This document shows, one piece after another, positions 25,489-34,341 of a stretch of DNA of 64,000 nt (the stretch's first letter is position 1; each line of letters begins with the position of its first letter). This stretch comes from Candidatus Paceibacter sp. (GTDB lineage Bacteria; Patescibacteria; ABY1; S139-126), in the NCBI GenBank assembly GCA_020724865.1, contig DYGA01000003.1, positions 87,899 through 151,898 of the forward strand. The letters are read 5' to 3'. Both the position numbers and the translations under genes were made by a program. The notes beneath the pieces were generated by a model. The model ran no database searches and had not been told where the DNA came from. It worked only from the letters and a program-made list of their open reading frames with translations.

Positions 25489-26645
25489 CGAATAAATTGT
25501 CTTGGCAACAGAAAATTAAAAGATTTTTTAATTGGTTGATTTATCGTGGCGATGGAAAAGAACCAGATTATACTTTATTTGTCCTTTTATTAGTTATACT
25601 GATTTTAGGTTTGATTTTTTTAGCTTCGGCTTCTAGTGTAATATCTTTTGATGAACACCATGATCCCTACTATCTTTTTAAAAGGCAATTTTTTCAAGGT
25701 ATATTTTTTGGTCTAATACTTTTTGCTATTACCAGTCATGTTCATTATAATTTTTTTAAAAAAAACGCTTTGTTTTTATTGTCAGTAGGAATTATTTTAT
25801 TGGTTTTAGTTTTTTCTGGTATCGGACTTGAACTTTTAGGGGGACGCCGTTGGCTTAATCTATTTGGTTATAGCTTTCAACCTGCTGAATATGTAAAAAT
25901 TGCTTTAATAATTTATTTGGCAGCTTGGTTTGACTCACGGAGTAATAATATTAAAAGTTTTAAAATAACTTTTTTACCATTTTTAATACTTTTATGTTTA
26001 GTAGTAATTTTGATTCTTTTACAACCAGATATGGGGACAGCATCGTTGCTTGTTGCTTTAAGTATAACTATGTATTATTTAGCCGGTGGGCAAGTAGGTT
26101 TTTTGTTATCACTAACAGCAATTGGTTCAGTTATTTTTTATTTTTTAATAAAAAATTCTTCTTATCGAGCAGCTAGGCTTATGGTATTTTTGAATCCTGA
26201 GTTAGATCCTCAAGGTATTGGTTATCATATAAATCAAGCAATGTTAGCCATAGGTTCTGGTGGTATTTTTGGTAGGGGGCTTGGTCATTCAAGGCAAAAA
26301 TTTAATTATTTACCTGAGGTTGCCGGTGATTCAATTTTTGCCATAATTGCAGAAGAATTAGGTTTTATTTTTACTTTTCTATTTTTACTTTTATATTTTT
26401 ACTTTTTTTACAGAATTTTACAGTTAGCTTTTAAAGCACCTGATAATTTTTCCAAATTTTTTATTTTAGGTTTTTTTAGTTTATTAATCTGGCAATCCTT
26501 TTTGAATATCATGGCTATGCTGGGATTGATTCCTTTAACTGGTATGCCTTTGCCTTTTATTTCTTACGGTTCTTCATCATTGGCTATGTTATTGGCTGGT
26601 ATGGGGATAATATTTAATATATCTAAATATCGAACACATAATTAG
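25485..26645 (+). CDS. ftsW: FtsW/RodA/SpoVE-family SEDS glycosyltransferase
   Basis: A 386-residue SEDS protein with about ten transmembrane helices. It polymerises lipid II into glycan strands together with a class B penicillin-binding protein. Landmarks are LASASSVIS near the N-terminus, LGGRRWLNLFGYSFQPAEYVK, LLQPDMGTASL, the IAEELGFI motif in the large loop with its conserved Glu, and the GLIPLTGMPLPFISYGSSS signature near the C-terminus. Its place between murD and murG favours FtsW over RodA, but sequence alone does not separate the two firmly. No partner PBP is in this window. Confidence 0.92.
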   Translation: MTNKLSWQQKIKRFFNWLIYRGDGKEPDYTLFVLLLVILILGLIFLASASSVISFDEHHDPYYLFKRQFFQGIFFGLILFAITSHVHYNFFKKNALFLLSVGIILLVLVFSGIGLELLGGRRWLNLFGYSFQPAEYVKIALIIYLAAWFDSRSNNIKSFKITFLPFLILLCLVVILILLQPDMGTASLLVALSITMYYLAGGQVGFLLSLTAIGSVIFYFLIKNSSYRAARLMVFLNPELDPQGIGYHINQAMLAIGSGGIFGRGLGHSRQKFNYLPEVAGDSIFAIIAEELGFIFTFLFLLLYFYFFYRILQLAFKAPDNFSKFFILGFFSLLIWQSFLNIMAMLGLIPLTGMPLPFISYGSSSLAMLLAGMGIIFNISKYRTHN

Positions 26646-26654
26646 TTCAAATCT

Positions 26655-27746
26655 ATGAAGATTTTAATGGTTGGTGGTGGTACCGGAGGTTCAGTAACAC
26701 CGCTCATAGCTATAGCTCAATATTTAAAAAATCAAAAAACAGATCTTGAGTTTATTTGGTTTGGTACTTACAAAGGTCCAGAAAAAAATTTAGTATTAGC
26801 CGCTGATATAAAATTTATTCCAATATTTTCAGGTAAATTTAGACGTTATTTTTCTTGGCAAAATTTTATTGACATTTTTTTTATAATTTTTGGTTTTATT
26901 CAAGCTTTTGTGTATTTTTTCAAATTTAAACCAGATGTGATGATTAGCGCTGGTAGTTTTGTGGCTGTACCGGTGGGTTTAGTAGCTTTTATATTTCGCT
27001 GTCCTCAAATTATACATCAACAAGATATAGTTACTGGTTTAGCTAACAAAATTTTATCTTTTTTAGCTAATAAAATTACTGTAACTTTTCCAGAACAAGT
27101 CGCAAATTTTCCTTCCTCAAAAGTTGTTTTATCTGGCAACCCAATTAGAGAAGAAATTTTACAAGGTAATAAATCAAAGGCTATCCAGTTACTGAGTTTA
27201 GAAAAAGACTTGCCAACCGTTCTGGTAGTTGGTGGTGGTACCGGGGCAATGAAATTGAACCAATTAATCCAAGGGGCGTTACCAGAATTATTGCAATTTT
27301 GCCAGGTAATTCACATCACTGGTAAAAATAAAAAAGTTCAAGCTTTAGCTTTAAAAGATTTTTCAACTAGATATCACCAATTTGATTTTATTTTAAATGA
27401 AATGCCAGATATTTTAGCTGTTGCCGATCTGGTAATAACTAGAGGAGGCATGGGTTTTCTTACTGAATTAGCTGCTTTAGGAAAGCCAACATTGATTATA
27501 CCTATACCTGATTCCCATCAAGAAGCTAATGCAAATTATTTTGTCCAACAACGAGCAGCGATTTATTTGGATCAAAACAAGATATCAAGTCAATCCCTAA
27601 TAGATGATCTTAAAGAATTAATTGCTGACAAGGCAGCTTTAAATTATCTTGGTATTAATATAAAAAAATTATATCAGCCTATGGCTGCCCAAATAATTTC
27701 CGAAAGTTTATTAACATTATTTAATGAAAAAATTAATAACAGATAA
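26655..27746 (+). CDS. murG: UDP-GlcNAc:lipid I N-acetylglucosaminyltransferase
   Basis: A 363-residue GT28 enzyme that adds GlcNAc to lipid I on the cytoplasmic face, giving lipid II. Landmarks are the N-terminal glycine loop VGGGTGGSVTPLIA, the second glycine loop VVGGGTGAMKLN, and ITRGGMGFLTELAALGKPTLIIPIPDSHQEANA, which is the donor-binding C-terminal block. In the first loop the nearly invariant His of GGTGGH is Ser (GGTGGS). It overlaps the start of murC by 23 bases. The rest of the protein is well conserved, so I still expect an active enzyme, possibly with altered catalysis. Confidence 0.93.
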   Translation: MKILMVGGGTGGSVTPLIAIAQYLKNQKTDLEFIWFGTYKGPEKNLVLAADIKFIPIFSGKFRRYFSWQNFIDIFFIIFGFIQAFVYFFKFKPDVMISAGSFVAVPVGLVAFIFRCPQIIHQQDIVTGLANKILSFLANKITVTFPEQVANFPSSKVVLSGNPIREEILQGNKSKAIQLLSLEKDLPTVLVVGGGTGAMKLNQLIQGALPELLQFCQVIHITGKNKKVQALALKDFSTRYHQFDFILNEMPDILAVADLVITRGGMGFLTELAALGKPTLIIPIPDSHQEANANYFVQQRAAIYLDQNKISSQSLIDDLKELIADKAALNYLGINIKKLYQPMAAQIISESLLTLFNEKINNR

Positions 27747-29106
27747 AAATAATTTGCATTTTGTCGGGATTAAGGGTGGCGGTATGACCGCTTTGGCTTT
27801 ACTTTTGCAGGGAATGGGTAAAAATATAACTGGTAGTGATACTGGTGAAAAATTTTATACTGACAAAATTTTACAAAAATATAAAATTAAATATTTCGAA
27901 AATTTTGATCCTGAGACCCTTCCAAAAAATTTAGATTTAATCATATATTCAACTGCTTATAATCCAAAAAATAATCCCCTTTGTATTCAGGCAAAAAATA
28001 AAGGCATTCCAATTATAAGTTACCCTGAAGCTTTGGCAGAATTGATTAACACCAAAAATACCATAGCTATAGCTGGTACTCACGGCAAAACCACTACTAC
28101 AGCTTGGTTGGCTTTTTTACTTAAGTTAGCAGATTTTGATCCATCAGCAATTATTGGTTCAAATGTGCCTCAATTTGGCGGTAGTACTTTGGTTGGTAAA
28201 TCAAATTGGTTAGTGGTAGAAACTGATGAATATCAAAATAAATTTCAGTATTATTTTCCTCAGGCAATTGTTCTTAATAACATAGATTGGGATCACCCAG
28301 ATTTTTTTATTAGTGAAAGTGATTATGTAAATGTATTTAAAAACTATATTGAAAAAATACCTAATCATGGGTTTTTAATTGCCGGTACTGATAATTTAAA
28401 TGTTCGTAATTTAGTAAAAAATTTTTCTGGCAAACTCATAACTTTTGGCATTAAACAAAAGGCTGATTGGCAAGCCAGATGTATACGTATAGATAATGGC
28501 ACTACTAGTTTTGACGCCTATTTTAAAAATAAGTTTTGGCATAAGATAAAAATCAATTTAAAAGGAGATTTTAATATTTTAAATTCATTAGCTGTTTTAG
28601 CTGCAGCCGTTGAATTAAAGGCTGATAAAAATAAAATAATTCAGGGTTTAGAAAGTTTTTTGGGTACAGAGAGGAGATTTGAAAAAAAAGGTGAAATTGG
28701 AAATTCGGTAATTTATGATGATTTTGCCCATCATCCTGAAGAAATCCGTGCAACTTTAAAAATGTGTAAAAAATATTTTCCCGATAAAAAAATAATAGTT
28801 GTTTTTCATCCCCATACTTTTACCCGCACTTTGCAATTGAAAAATGAGTTTGTTAAGAGTTTTATTTATGCTGATCAAGTATTATTGTTGGACATTTACG
28901 GCAGCGCTAGAGAACAACAGGGAGGAATCAATTCTGAAGAATTAACTCAAGCCATAAATGAATTTAGTCATAATGCAGTGTATGTAAAAGATATCAATGG
29001 TGCGGTTAATTATTTACAGACGAATTTGAATGAAAATAATTTAATTATTACCATGGGTGCGGGTGATGTTTGGCGAGTCGGGGAAACTTTGTTACATTTA
29101 AATTAA
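27724..29106 (+). CDS. murC: UDP-N-acetylmuramate-L-alanine ligase
   Basis: A 460-residue Mur ligase that adds the first amino acid to UDP-MurNAc. GIKGGGMTALALLLQGMG is the N-terminal UDP-binding loop, AGTHGKTTTTAWLAFLL (about residues 117-133) the ATP loop, VVETDEYQNKFQYYFP the MurC-like carbamylated/metal-binding region, NIDWDHPDFF follows, and YDDFAHHPEEIRATL is the strongly MurC-specific C-terminal block. The length is normal. It overlaps murG and is followed after 18 bases by a MurB remnant, in the usual murG-murC-murB order. Confidence 0.95.
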   Translation: MKKLITDKNNLHFVGIKGGGMTALALLLQGMGKNITGSDTGEKFYTDKILQKYKIKYFENFDPETLPKNLDLIIYSTAYNPKNNPLCIQAKNKGIPIISYPEALAELINTKNTIAIAGTHGKTTTTAWLAFLLKLADFDPSAIIGSNVPQFGGSTLVGKSNWLVVETDEYQNKFQYYFPQAIVLNNIDWDHPDFFISESDYVNVFKNYIEKIPNHGFLIAGTDNLNVRNLVKNFSGKLITFGIKQKADWQARCIRIDNGTTSFDAYFKNKFWHKIKINLKGDFNILNSLAVLAAAVELKADKNKIIQGLESFLGTERRFEKKGEIGNSVIYDDFAHHPEEIRATLKMCKKYFPDKKIIVVFHPHTFTRTLQLKNEFVKSFIYADQVLLLDIYGSAREQQGGINSEELTQAINEFSHNAVYVKDINGAVNYLQTNLNENNLIITMGAGDVWRVGETLLHLN

Positions 29107-29124
29107 AATATTTTACAGATTTTT

Positions 29125-29709
29125 ATGGATATACTATTACAACGGTTACAAAAAATTTATGGTTCAAATTTAAAAACTGACGTTCGGTTATCAGAATATA
29201 CTAAAATAGGTATTGGCGGATTAGCCAAATATTTTTTACCATGTAATAATATAGAATCATTTAATTCAGCAATTAATACAGCTCAAAAAAATAATATTTC
29301 ATTTTTGGCATTAAGATATGATGAAGATATTTTAATAGTTTCTCAAGCTATAAATAAGTTAATTATTTTTTTACTTGCGCCAGACAATAATCAACCAAAA
29401 TTAATAAATTTATTTGTACCAGTAGTAATAGACAAAGAAATAGAAAAGATATTAATTAATAAAGGTTTTACTGATCTGGCTAATAAAAAGGAATTGTCGC
29501 CTAATGATATTTTTTTGAGAATGGGATTAGTTGATAAAGTTTTTGGCGGCTTAAAACAGATGCCCACCTCGCCCAATACAGCTATAAATTTTCAGCAAGC
29601 AACTATTGATGATGTAGTTATTATGTCTTCTTATTTAAAACAACAAGTGCGTGATAAACTTGGTATACAGTTAAAAGATAATTATAAATTTATTGATGAA
29701 AATAATTAA
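29125..29709 (+). CDS. Degenerate MurB-like protein lacking the catalytic core
   Basis: 194 residues, against about 300 for MurB. The N-terminal third matches MurB (KTDVRLSEYTKIGIGGLAKYF corresponds to the TTFKIGG-AKYF region, then a helix to ISFLALR). The last third matches the MurB C-terminal domain (GLVDKVFGGLKQMPTSPNTAIN, ATIDDVV, then VRDKLGIQL). The FAD-binding GxGSN loop is replaced by RYDEDIL. The whole middle, with the G-x-P-G-S-I-G-G segment and the catalytic Ser, is missing. The C-terminal catalytic Glu (usually in LxxEVR) is absent (LKDNYKF). It occupies the murB slot after murC. I read it as a non-catalytic pseudoenzyme kept for another role, or as a relic; the frame itself is intact. 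Confidence 0.8.
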   Translation: MDILLQRLQKIYGSNLKTDVRLSEYTKIGIGGLAKYFLPCNNIESFNSAINTAQKNNISFLALRYDEDILIVSQAINKLIIFLLAPDNNQPKLINLFVPVVIDKEIEKILINKGFTDLANKKELSPNDIFLRMGLVDKVFGGLKQMPTSPNTAINFQQATIDDVVIMSSYLKQQVRDKLGIQLKDNYKFIDENN

Positions 29710-29718
29710 AATTTTAAT

Positions 29719-30030
29719 ATGAAAATAATAATCAAAGGTACAAATATTGAATTAACTCCTGAGATGAAAGTTTATTTACAAAATAAATTTTCAACTATTG
29801 AAAAATATAACAAGAAAATAAATGAAGTTAGAGTTGAAATTGAACACGATGCAAAACATCAAAAGGGAGAAATTATAAGATGTGAAGTAAATGTGTTAGT
29901 TAACGGTCGTATTATTAGAGTAGAAAAAAATGCCGTTTCATTTGAAAAAGCCGTAAATAAAGTTCGAGATCATTTAAAATTAGTTTTAGTAAAACAACGA
30001 AAAAAAAGTATAGATAAATATCGTAAATAG
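29719..30030 (+). CDS. hpf: Ribosome hibernation-promoting factor, short form
   Basis: A 103-residue protein of the HPF/RaiA (YfiA) family. MKIIIKGTNIELTPEMKVYLQNKF and the following IEKYNKKINEVRVEIEHDAK give the beta-alpha-beta-beta-beta-alpha fold, and the C-terminal helix is rich in Lys and Arg. These proteins bind the 30S decoding channel and silence ribosomes under stress. The short form lacks the C-terminal dimerisation domain of long HPF. hpf next to secA is a common order in Gram-positive bacteria. It starts 9 bases after the MurB-like gene. Confidence 0.9.
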   Translation: MKIIIKGTNIELTPEMKVYLQNKFSTIEKYNKKINEVRVEIEHDAKHQKGEIIRCEVNVLVNGRIIRVEKNAVSFEKAVNKVRDHLKLVLVKQRKKSIDKYRK

Positions 30031-30051
30031 TTTATGATTAGTCTAAATCGT

Positions 30052-30065
30052 GTTATTATAATAAC
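30052..30065 (+). promoter_or_regulatory. Palindromic -10 region upstream of secA
   Basis: A perfect 14-base palindrome (GTTATTA/TAATAAC) contains TATAAT at 30057-30062, eight bases before the secA ATG at 30071. No good -35 is present. It could be a near-leaderless secA promoter with an operator-like palindrome. Confidence 0.35.
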
Positions 30066-30070
30066 TTACT

Positions 30071-32824
30071 ATGAAATTAATTTATAAAATTTTTGGTGAT
30101 CCAAATGAAAAATATCTAAAATCTCTACAACCAACTGTTGAGAAAATAAATAAATTGGAAAGTGAAATAAAAAAATTATCTGATCAAGAGCTGCGAGCCA
30201 AAACTGATTATTTTAAAAAAATTGTTTCACAAAACGATGACTTAGATGCAATTTTGCCAGAAGCTTTTGCTGTAGTTAGGGAAGCGTCGCGCAGAACTAC
30301 TGGTATGAGACATTTTGATGTCCAATTATTGGGTGGTATAGTTTTACATCAAGGCCAAATTGCTGAAATGAAAACAGGTGAAGGTAAAACCTTGGTTGCT
30401 ACCCTCGCTTTATATCTAAACGCTTTAACTGGCAAAGGGGTTCATTTGGTTACAGTGAACGATTATTTAGCCCGCCGTGATGCTGTGTGGATGGGGCAAA
30501 TTTATAATTTTTTAGGCATGTCGGTTAGCTGTATTCAACAACAGGGTATATCTTATATTTATGATCCGACTCACAAAGCCAATTCTCAATCCAATGTAGT
30601 CGTTGATATGGATAATTTAAGATTATGCACCAGAGCTGAAGCTTATCAGGCTGATATTGTTTATGGTACCAATAATGAATTTGGTTTTGATTATTTGCGT
30701 GATAATATGGCCATTGAAACGTCACAAATAGTACAAAGACCCTTATATTTTGCGATTGTTGATGAAATAGATTCAATTTTAATTGATGAAGCTAGGACCC
30801 CTTTGATTATTTCTGCCCCGGCTGAAGAGTCAGAAGAACAATATCAACAATTTGCTCAAATTGCTAGACAGTTAGTAGAAAATCAAGATTATAATGTTGA
30901 TGAAAAAATGCGAGCGGTTACTTTGACTGAAGCTGGAATTACTAAAGTAGAAAAAATTCTACAAGTAGAAAATATTTATACTGATCAACAGTTAAATTTA
31001 GTTTATCATATTGAAAATGCACTTAAAGCTAAAACACTATTTTTGCGGGATCGAGATTATATTGTTAAAGATGGAGAGGTAATAATAGTTGATGAATTTA
31101 CCGGGCGATTAATGCAAGGCAGACGTTATTCGGAAGGTTTACATCAAGCTATTGAAGCCAAAGAAGGAGTAAAAGTCCAACAAGAATCACAAACTTTAGC
31201 ATCAATTACTTTTCAAAATTATTTTCGTATGTATAAGAAGTTATCAGGTATGACTGGAACTGCTTATACCGAAGCCGAAGAATTTTATAAAATATATGGT
31301 TTAGAGGTGACTGTTATTCCAACCAATAAACCAGTTATTAGAAAAGATTTGGAAGATTCAATATATAAAACTGAACAAGGCAAATTTAACGCTCTTATTA
31401 AAGAAGTAAAAAGAAGAGTTAGTAAAGGACAACCGGTTTTAATAGGCACAGTGTCTGTTGAAAAAAATGAACTTTTACATCAATTATTAGATCGAGCCGG
31501 TATTAAACATGAAATTTTAAATGCAAAAAATCACGCTCGAGAAGCAGAAATCATAGCTCAAGCCGGTAGGCCAGGAGCCGTAACTGTTGCTACCAATATG
31601 GCTGGGCGAGGTGTGGATATTATTCTTGGTGGACAACCTTTTGATAACGATTTATACAATCAGGTCAAAGCTGCTGGCGGTTTGCATGTTATAGGTACAG
31701 AAAGACACGAATCAAGACGTATAGACAATCAGCTGCGAGGACGGAGCGGACGTCAGGGAGACCCCGGCAGCACTCAATTTTATATTTCTATGGAAGATGA
31801 TTTAATGAGAATTTTTGGTTCGGATCGCATGAAAGCTATAATGACCACCTTAAAAGTTCCTGAAGATATGCCAATTGAAAATAGAATCATAAGTAAATCC
31901 ATAGAAACTGCTCAAAAGAAAATTGAAGGCCATAATTTTGATATTCGCAAACATTTAGTTGAATACGATGATGTGATAAATAAACATCGCGAAACCATTT
32001 ATCGGAAACGTAAAGATATATTAATGGCCGCTGATAGAGATATCAAAAATCAAGTTAGTTCTGATAAATCAGAATTAAAAAAAATTATTTTATCTGTCAT
32101 TCAAGATGAAATAGAGCAAGTGGTATCTTTTCATACTGCCGCTGAAAAAATACGTGATTGGAATATAAAAGAAATTTTTGAAACTATCAAAACAATTTAT
32201 CCGGTAGAAAATTCTTTTTTGAGTAATTTAGAAAATTTGTCTAGAGAAAAATCTGATGGAGCATCTCAAGCCAGATATCGAACCGAATTGATTGATAAAA
32301 TATTTACTGACATAAAAGAAAAATATGACCTTTTAGAAAATAAAATATTACAAGGTCCTTTGGGAGAAAATAAACAAGTTATGCGCCAAATTGAGAAGGC
32401 AGTTTATCTGCGAGCGATAGATATTCATTGGATATCTCATATTGATACTTTGGATCGAATTAGGCAGGGGATTGGACTTAGAGGATATGGCCAAAGAGAT
32501 CCTTTGGTGGAATATAAAAAAGAAGCCTATAGATTATTTAATGAATTATTACAATCTATTCAAAATCAGGTTGTATATTCTATTTTTAAAGTTATTCAAG
32601 CACAAGAGTTATCAATACGCTCGCCTTTACAGCGTAGTGGTTTAAGAATGTCAGCTCCAGCTAAAACAATGGAAAAAGCACAAACTAGAAGTAATTTATC
32701 AAATCAAAATGATTCAGTGATCACTGATAAACCTTATTCACATGTTGCTGGTAAAAAAGTTGGTCGTAACGATCCTTGTCCTTGCGGTAGTGGAAAAAAA
32801 TATAAAAAGTGCCATGGGCAATAA
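30071..32824 (+). CDS. secA: Protein translocase ATPase SecA
   Basis: SecA (917 residues) is the motor that pushes preproteins through SecYEG. MKTGEGKTLVATL (near residue 100) is Walker A, VDEIDSILIDEARTPLIIS is the DEAD-box-like Walker B with its following signature, GMTGTAYTEAEEF and TNMAGRGVDIILGG are helicase motifs, and RIDNQLRGRSGRQGDPGS is motif VI. The C-terminus ends with the zinc-binding SEC-C motif (RNDPCPCGSGKKYKKCHG), which contacts SecB or ribosomes elsewhere. The full length is present. It is followed by an overlapping small gene, with the Sec accessory genes secD and secF about 1.5 kb on. Confidence 0.97.
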   Translation: MKLIYKIFGDPNEKYLKSLQPTVEKINKLESEIKKLSDQELRAKTDYFKKIVSQNDDLDAILPEAFAVVREASRRTTGMRHFDVQLLGGIVLHQGQIAEMKTGEGKTLVATLALYLNALTGKGVHLVTVNDYLARRDAVWMGQIYNFLGMSVSCIQQQGISYIYDPTHKANSQSNVVVDMDNLRLCTRAEAYQADIVYGTNNEFGFDYLRDNMAIETSQIVQRPLYFAIVDEIDSILIDEARTPLIISAPAEESEEQYQQFAQIARQLVENQDYNVDEKMRAVTLTEAGITKVEKILQVENIYTDQQLNLVYHIENALKAKTLFLRDRDYIVKDGEVIIVDEFTGRLMQGRRYSEGLHQAIEAKEGVKVQQESQTLASITFQNYFRMYKKLSGMTGTAYTEAEEFYKIYGLEVTVIPTNKPVIRKDLEDSIYKTEQGKFNALIKEVKRRVSKGQPVLIGTVSVEKNELLHQLLDRAGIKHEILNAKNHAREAEIIAQAGRPGAVTVATNMAGRGVDIILGGQPFDNDLYNQVKAAGGLHVIGTERHESRRIDNQLRGRSGRQGDPGSTQFYISMEDDLMRIFGSDRMKAIMTTLKVPEDMPIENRIISKSIETAQKKIEGHNFDIRKHLVEYDDVINKHRETIYRKRKDILMAADRDIKNQVSSDKSELKKIILSVIQDEIEQVVSFHTAAEKIRDWNIKEIFETIKTIYPVENSFLSNLENLSREKSDGASQARYRTELIDKIFTDIKEKYDLLENKILQGPLGENKQVMRQIEKAVYLRAIDIHWISHIDTLDRIRQGIGLRGYGQRDPLVEYKKEAYRLFNELLQSIQNQVVYSIFKVIQAQELSIRSPLQRSGLRMSAPAKTMEKAQTRSNLSNQNDSVITDKPYSHVAGKKVGRNDPCPCGSGKKYKKCHGQ

Positions 32825-33230
32825 TACCAGTAATCAAAACCTATTTCAAAGAGTTAAAGAGCTGAAATTACCAATGGGAAAATATGCTTTATTTGGCAGT
32901 GCGCCGCTGGGAATCAGAAAATTAAAAAATTGTCGTGATATAGACATTGTTGTAACGGAGGATTTGTGGGATGAATATAAACAAAAGAACTGGAAGCTAC
33001 GGACTAAGCCTCATGGCAGTAAGTATCTTTGGAATAAAAAAATTGAATTATGGAAAGATTGGCAACCTGGCCAGTGGGATATTAAACAACTAATCAAAGA
33101 GGCAGAAATTATTAATGACTTACCGTTCGTTAGATTAGAAAGAGTTTTAGAATATAAAAAATTATTGGGAAGAAAAAAAGATTTGGCAGATATTAAAATA
33201 ATAAAAAAATTCCTGCAAACAAAGAAATAA
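32814..33230 (+). CDS. Nucleotidyltransferase-fold protein
   Basis: 138 residues from the ATG at 32814, which overlaps the secA end by 11 bases; a longer frame from 32742 runs inside secA and is rejected. YALFGSAPLGIRKLKNCRDIDIVV (about residues 23-46) looks like the GS-x-R-x-D-I-D-hydrophobic core of the nucleotidyltransferase superfamily, with the two Asp as metal ligands. RLERVLEYKKLLGRKKDLADIKII near the C-terminus is the helix usual in small members of this fold that predict substrate or partner binding. Specific function is unknown, and a toxin-antitoxin MNT-like role is possible but has no HEPN partner here. Confidence 0.65.
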   Translation: MGNNTSNQNLFQRVKELKLPMGKYALFGSAPLGIRKLKNCRDIDIVVTEDLWDEYKQKNWKLRTKPHGSKYLWNKKIELWKDWQPGQWDIKQLIKEAEIINDLPFVRLERVLEYKKLLGRKKDLADIKIIKKFLQTKK

Positions 33231-33284
33231 ATAAGATATAAGATTAAACAAAAATTACTAGATAAATTTATATTTAAATTAAAG

Positions 33285-33506
33285 ATGCTGATTAAACTAG
33301 GAAAATATAAGCACTATAAAGGGAATTATTATAATGTAATAGGTGTTGCTAAACATAGTGAAACCATGGAAGAATTGGTAGTTTATCAAGCTAGCTATGG
33401 AAACAAAGATTTATACGTTAGACCACTTAAAATGTTTGTTGAAAAAGTTATGATTAATGGGAAAAAAGTTGCCAGGTTTAAATATATAGGTAATTTAAAA
33501 AAATGA
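33285..33506 (+). CDS. DUF1653 family small protein
   Basis: A 73-residue protein with the DUF1653 pattern: G-K-YKHYKGNYYNVIGVAKHSETMEELVVYQA, then LYVRPLKMFVEKV. It is a compact, beta-rich protein, common across bacteria and without an established function. The stop overlaps the start of the L,D-transpeptidase gene (ATGA), so the two are probably translated together. No motif suggests an enzyme. Confidence 0.88.
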   Translation: MLIKLGKYKHYKGNYYNVIGVAKHSETMEELVVYQASYGNKDLYVRPLKMFVEKVMINGKKVARFKYIGNLKK

Positions 33507-34252
33507 AAAAAAATTTTTTTATTTTTTTGTTTATTTTTATTTTATTGCCAATTCAAGTTTGGGCCGAAGATACATCAGGATTAGATGTTGATCATGATGG
33601 ATTGACTAATTCGGAAGAAATAAATAAATATTATACTGATTATTTAAATTCAGATACTGATGGTGATGGTTATTTTGATGGTGAAGAAATTGCCAAACAT
33701 TTTTCCCCGCATGCTAAAGCTAAAACACTTTCTCAGTATGATTTAGATGGTGATGGGCTATCTGATTGGTTAGAAATTCAATTTGGGACAAATTTAAATA
33801 ATTATGATACCGATGGAGATGGTTTTTCTGATTATAATGAAGTTTTAAATAGTTATGATCCTTTAAATTCTAAACCTATAAAATTACCTCAGGAAATAAT
33901 TATTGATACTACCAAACAAACTCTTACCGCCAAGCTCAATAATATATCTTTAGTAATTTTTCCTGTATCGACAGGTAAAGCAGGTTATGAAACTACCCGC
34001 GGTGAATATGAAATTAATAATAAGATTCCTCGAGCATGGTCAAAAACCTATGGTTTATGGATGCCTTATTGGATGAGTTTTATAGGTTCGCAATACGGAA
34101 TTCATGAATTACCTGAATGGCCCGGAGGAATAAAAGAAGGACAAAACCATCTTGGCACTCCAGTATCGCATGGATGTGTAAGGTTAGGCATCGGTCCAGC
34201 TGAATGGCTATATAATTGGGCTAATATTGGCACAAAAGTAAAAGTTAAATAA
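33503..34252 (+). CDS. Secreted L,D-transpeptidase with calcium-binding repeats
   Basis: A 249-residue protein with a signal peptide (residues 1-21, ending QVWAED). Four acidic repeats follow (DVDHDGLTNSEE, DTDGDGYFDGEE, DLDGDGLSDWLE, DTDGDGFSDYNE), as in thrombospondin type 3/EF-hand-like calcium-binding segments. The C-terminal 120 residues are a YkuD domain. The catalytic Cys is in SHGCVRLG (about residue 225), with the upstream active-site His in GIHELPEW. Such enzymes make 3-3 peptidoglycan crosslinks or attach proteins to the wall. The calcium repeats may act as a spacer or a switch; that is inference. Confidence 0.92.
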   Translation: MKKNFFIFLFIFILLPIQVWAEDTSGLDVDHDGLTNSEEINKYYTDYLNSDTDGDGYFDGEEIAKHFSPHAKAKTLSQYDLDGDGLSDWLEIQFGTNLNNYDTDGDGFSDYNEVLNSYDPLNSKPIKLPQEIIIDTTKQTLTAKLNNISLVIFPVSTGKAGYETTRGEYEINNKIPRAWSKTYGLWMPYWMSFIGSQYGIHELPEWPGGIKEGQNHLGTPVSHGCVRLGIGPAEWLYNWANIGTKVKVK

Positions 34253-34267
34253 ACTCAATAATTTTAC

Positions 34268-34295
34268 TTGCTTTTTTTTGTAAAGTCGTTATAAT
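34268..34295 (+). promoter_or_regulatory. secDF promoter
   Basis: TTGCTT (34268-34273), a 16-base spacer and a perfect TATAAT (34290-34295). The start would be near 34302, giving a leader of about 40 bases that contains a hairpin. Confidence 0.5.
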
Positions 34296-34310
34296 ATATT
34301 CGTTAAATAT

Positions 34311-34329
34311 TTGATGGTTTATCCATCAA
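34311..34329 (+). promoter_or_regulatory. Leader hairpin with T-run upstream of secD
   Basis: A 7-bp stem (TTGATGG 34311-34317 with CCATCAA 34323-34329) around TTTAT, followed by G and five T, then the secD ATG at 34342. The shape is that of a weak intrinsic terminator inside the leader, so it could act as an attenuator. The stem is short, so chance is not excluded. Confidence 0.4.
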
Positions 34330-34341
34330 GTTTTTATAACT

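Noticed and set aside
32742..32813. Longer start for the nucleotidyltransferase-like gene inside secA
   Set aside because: It overlaps the conserved zinc motif of SecA. The ATG at 32814 gives a normal short overlap.
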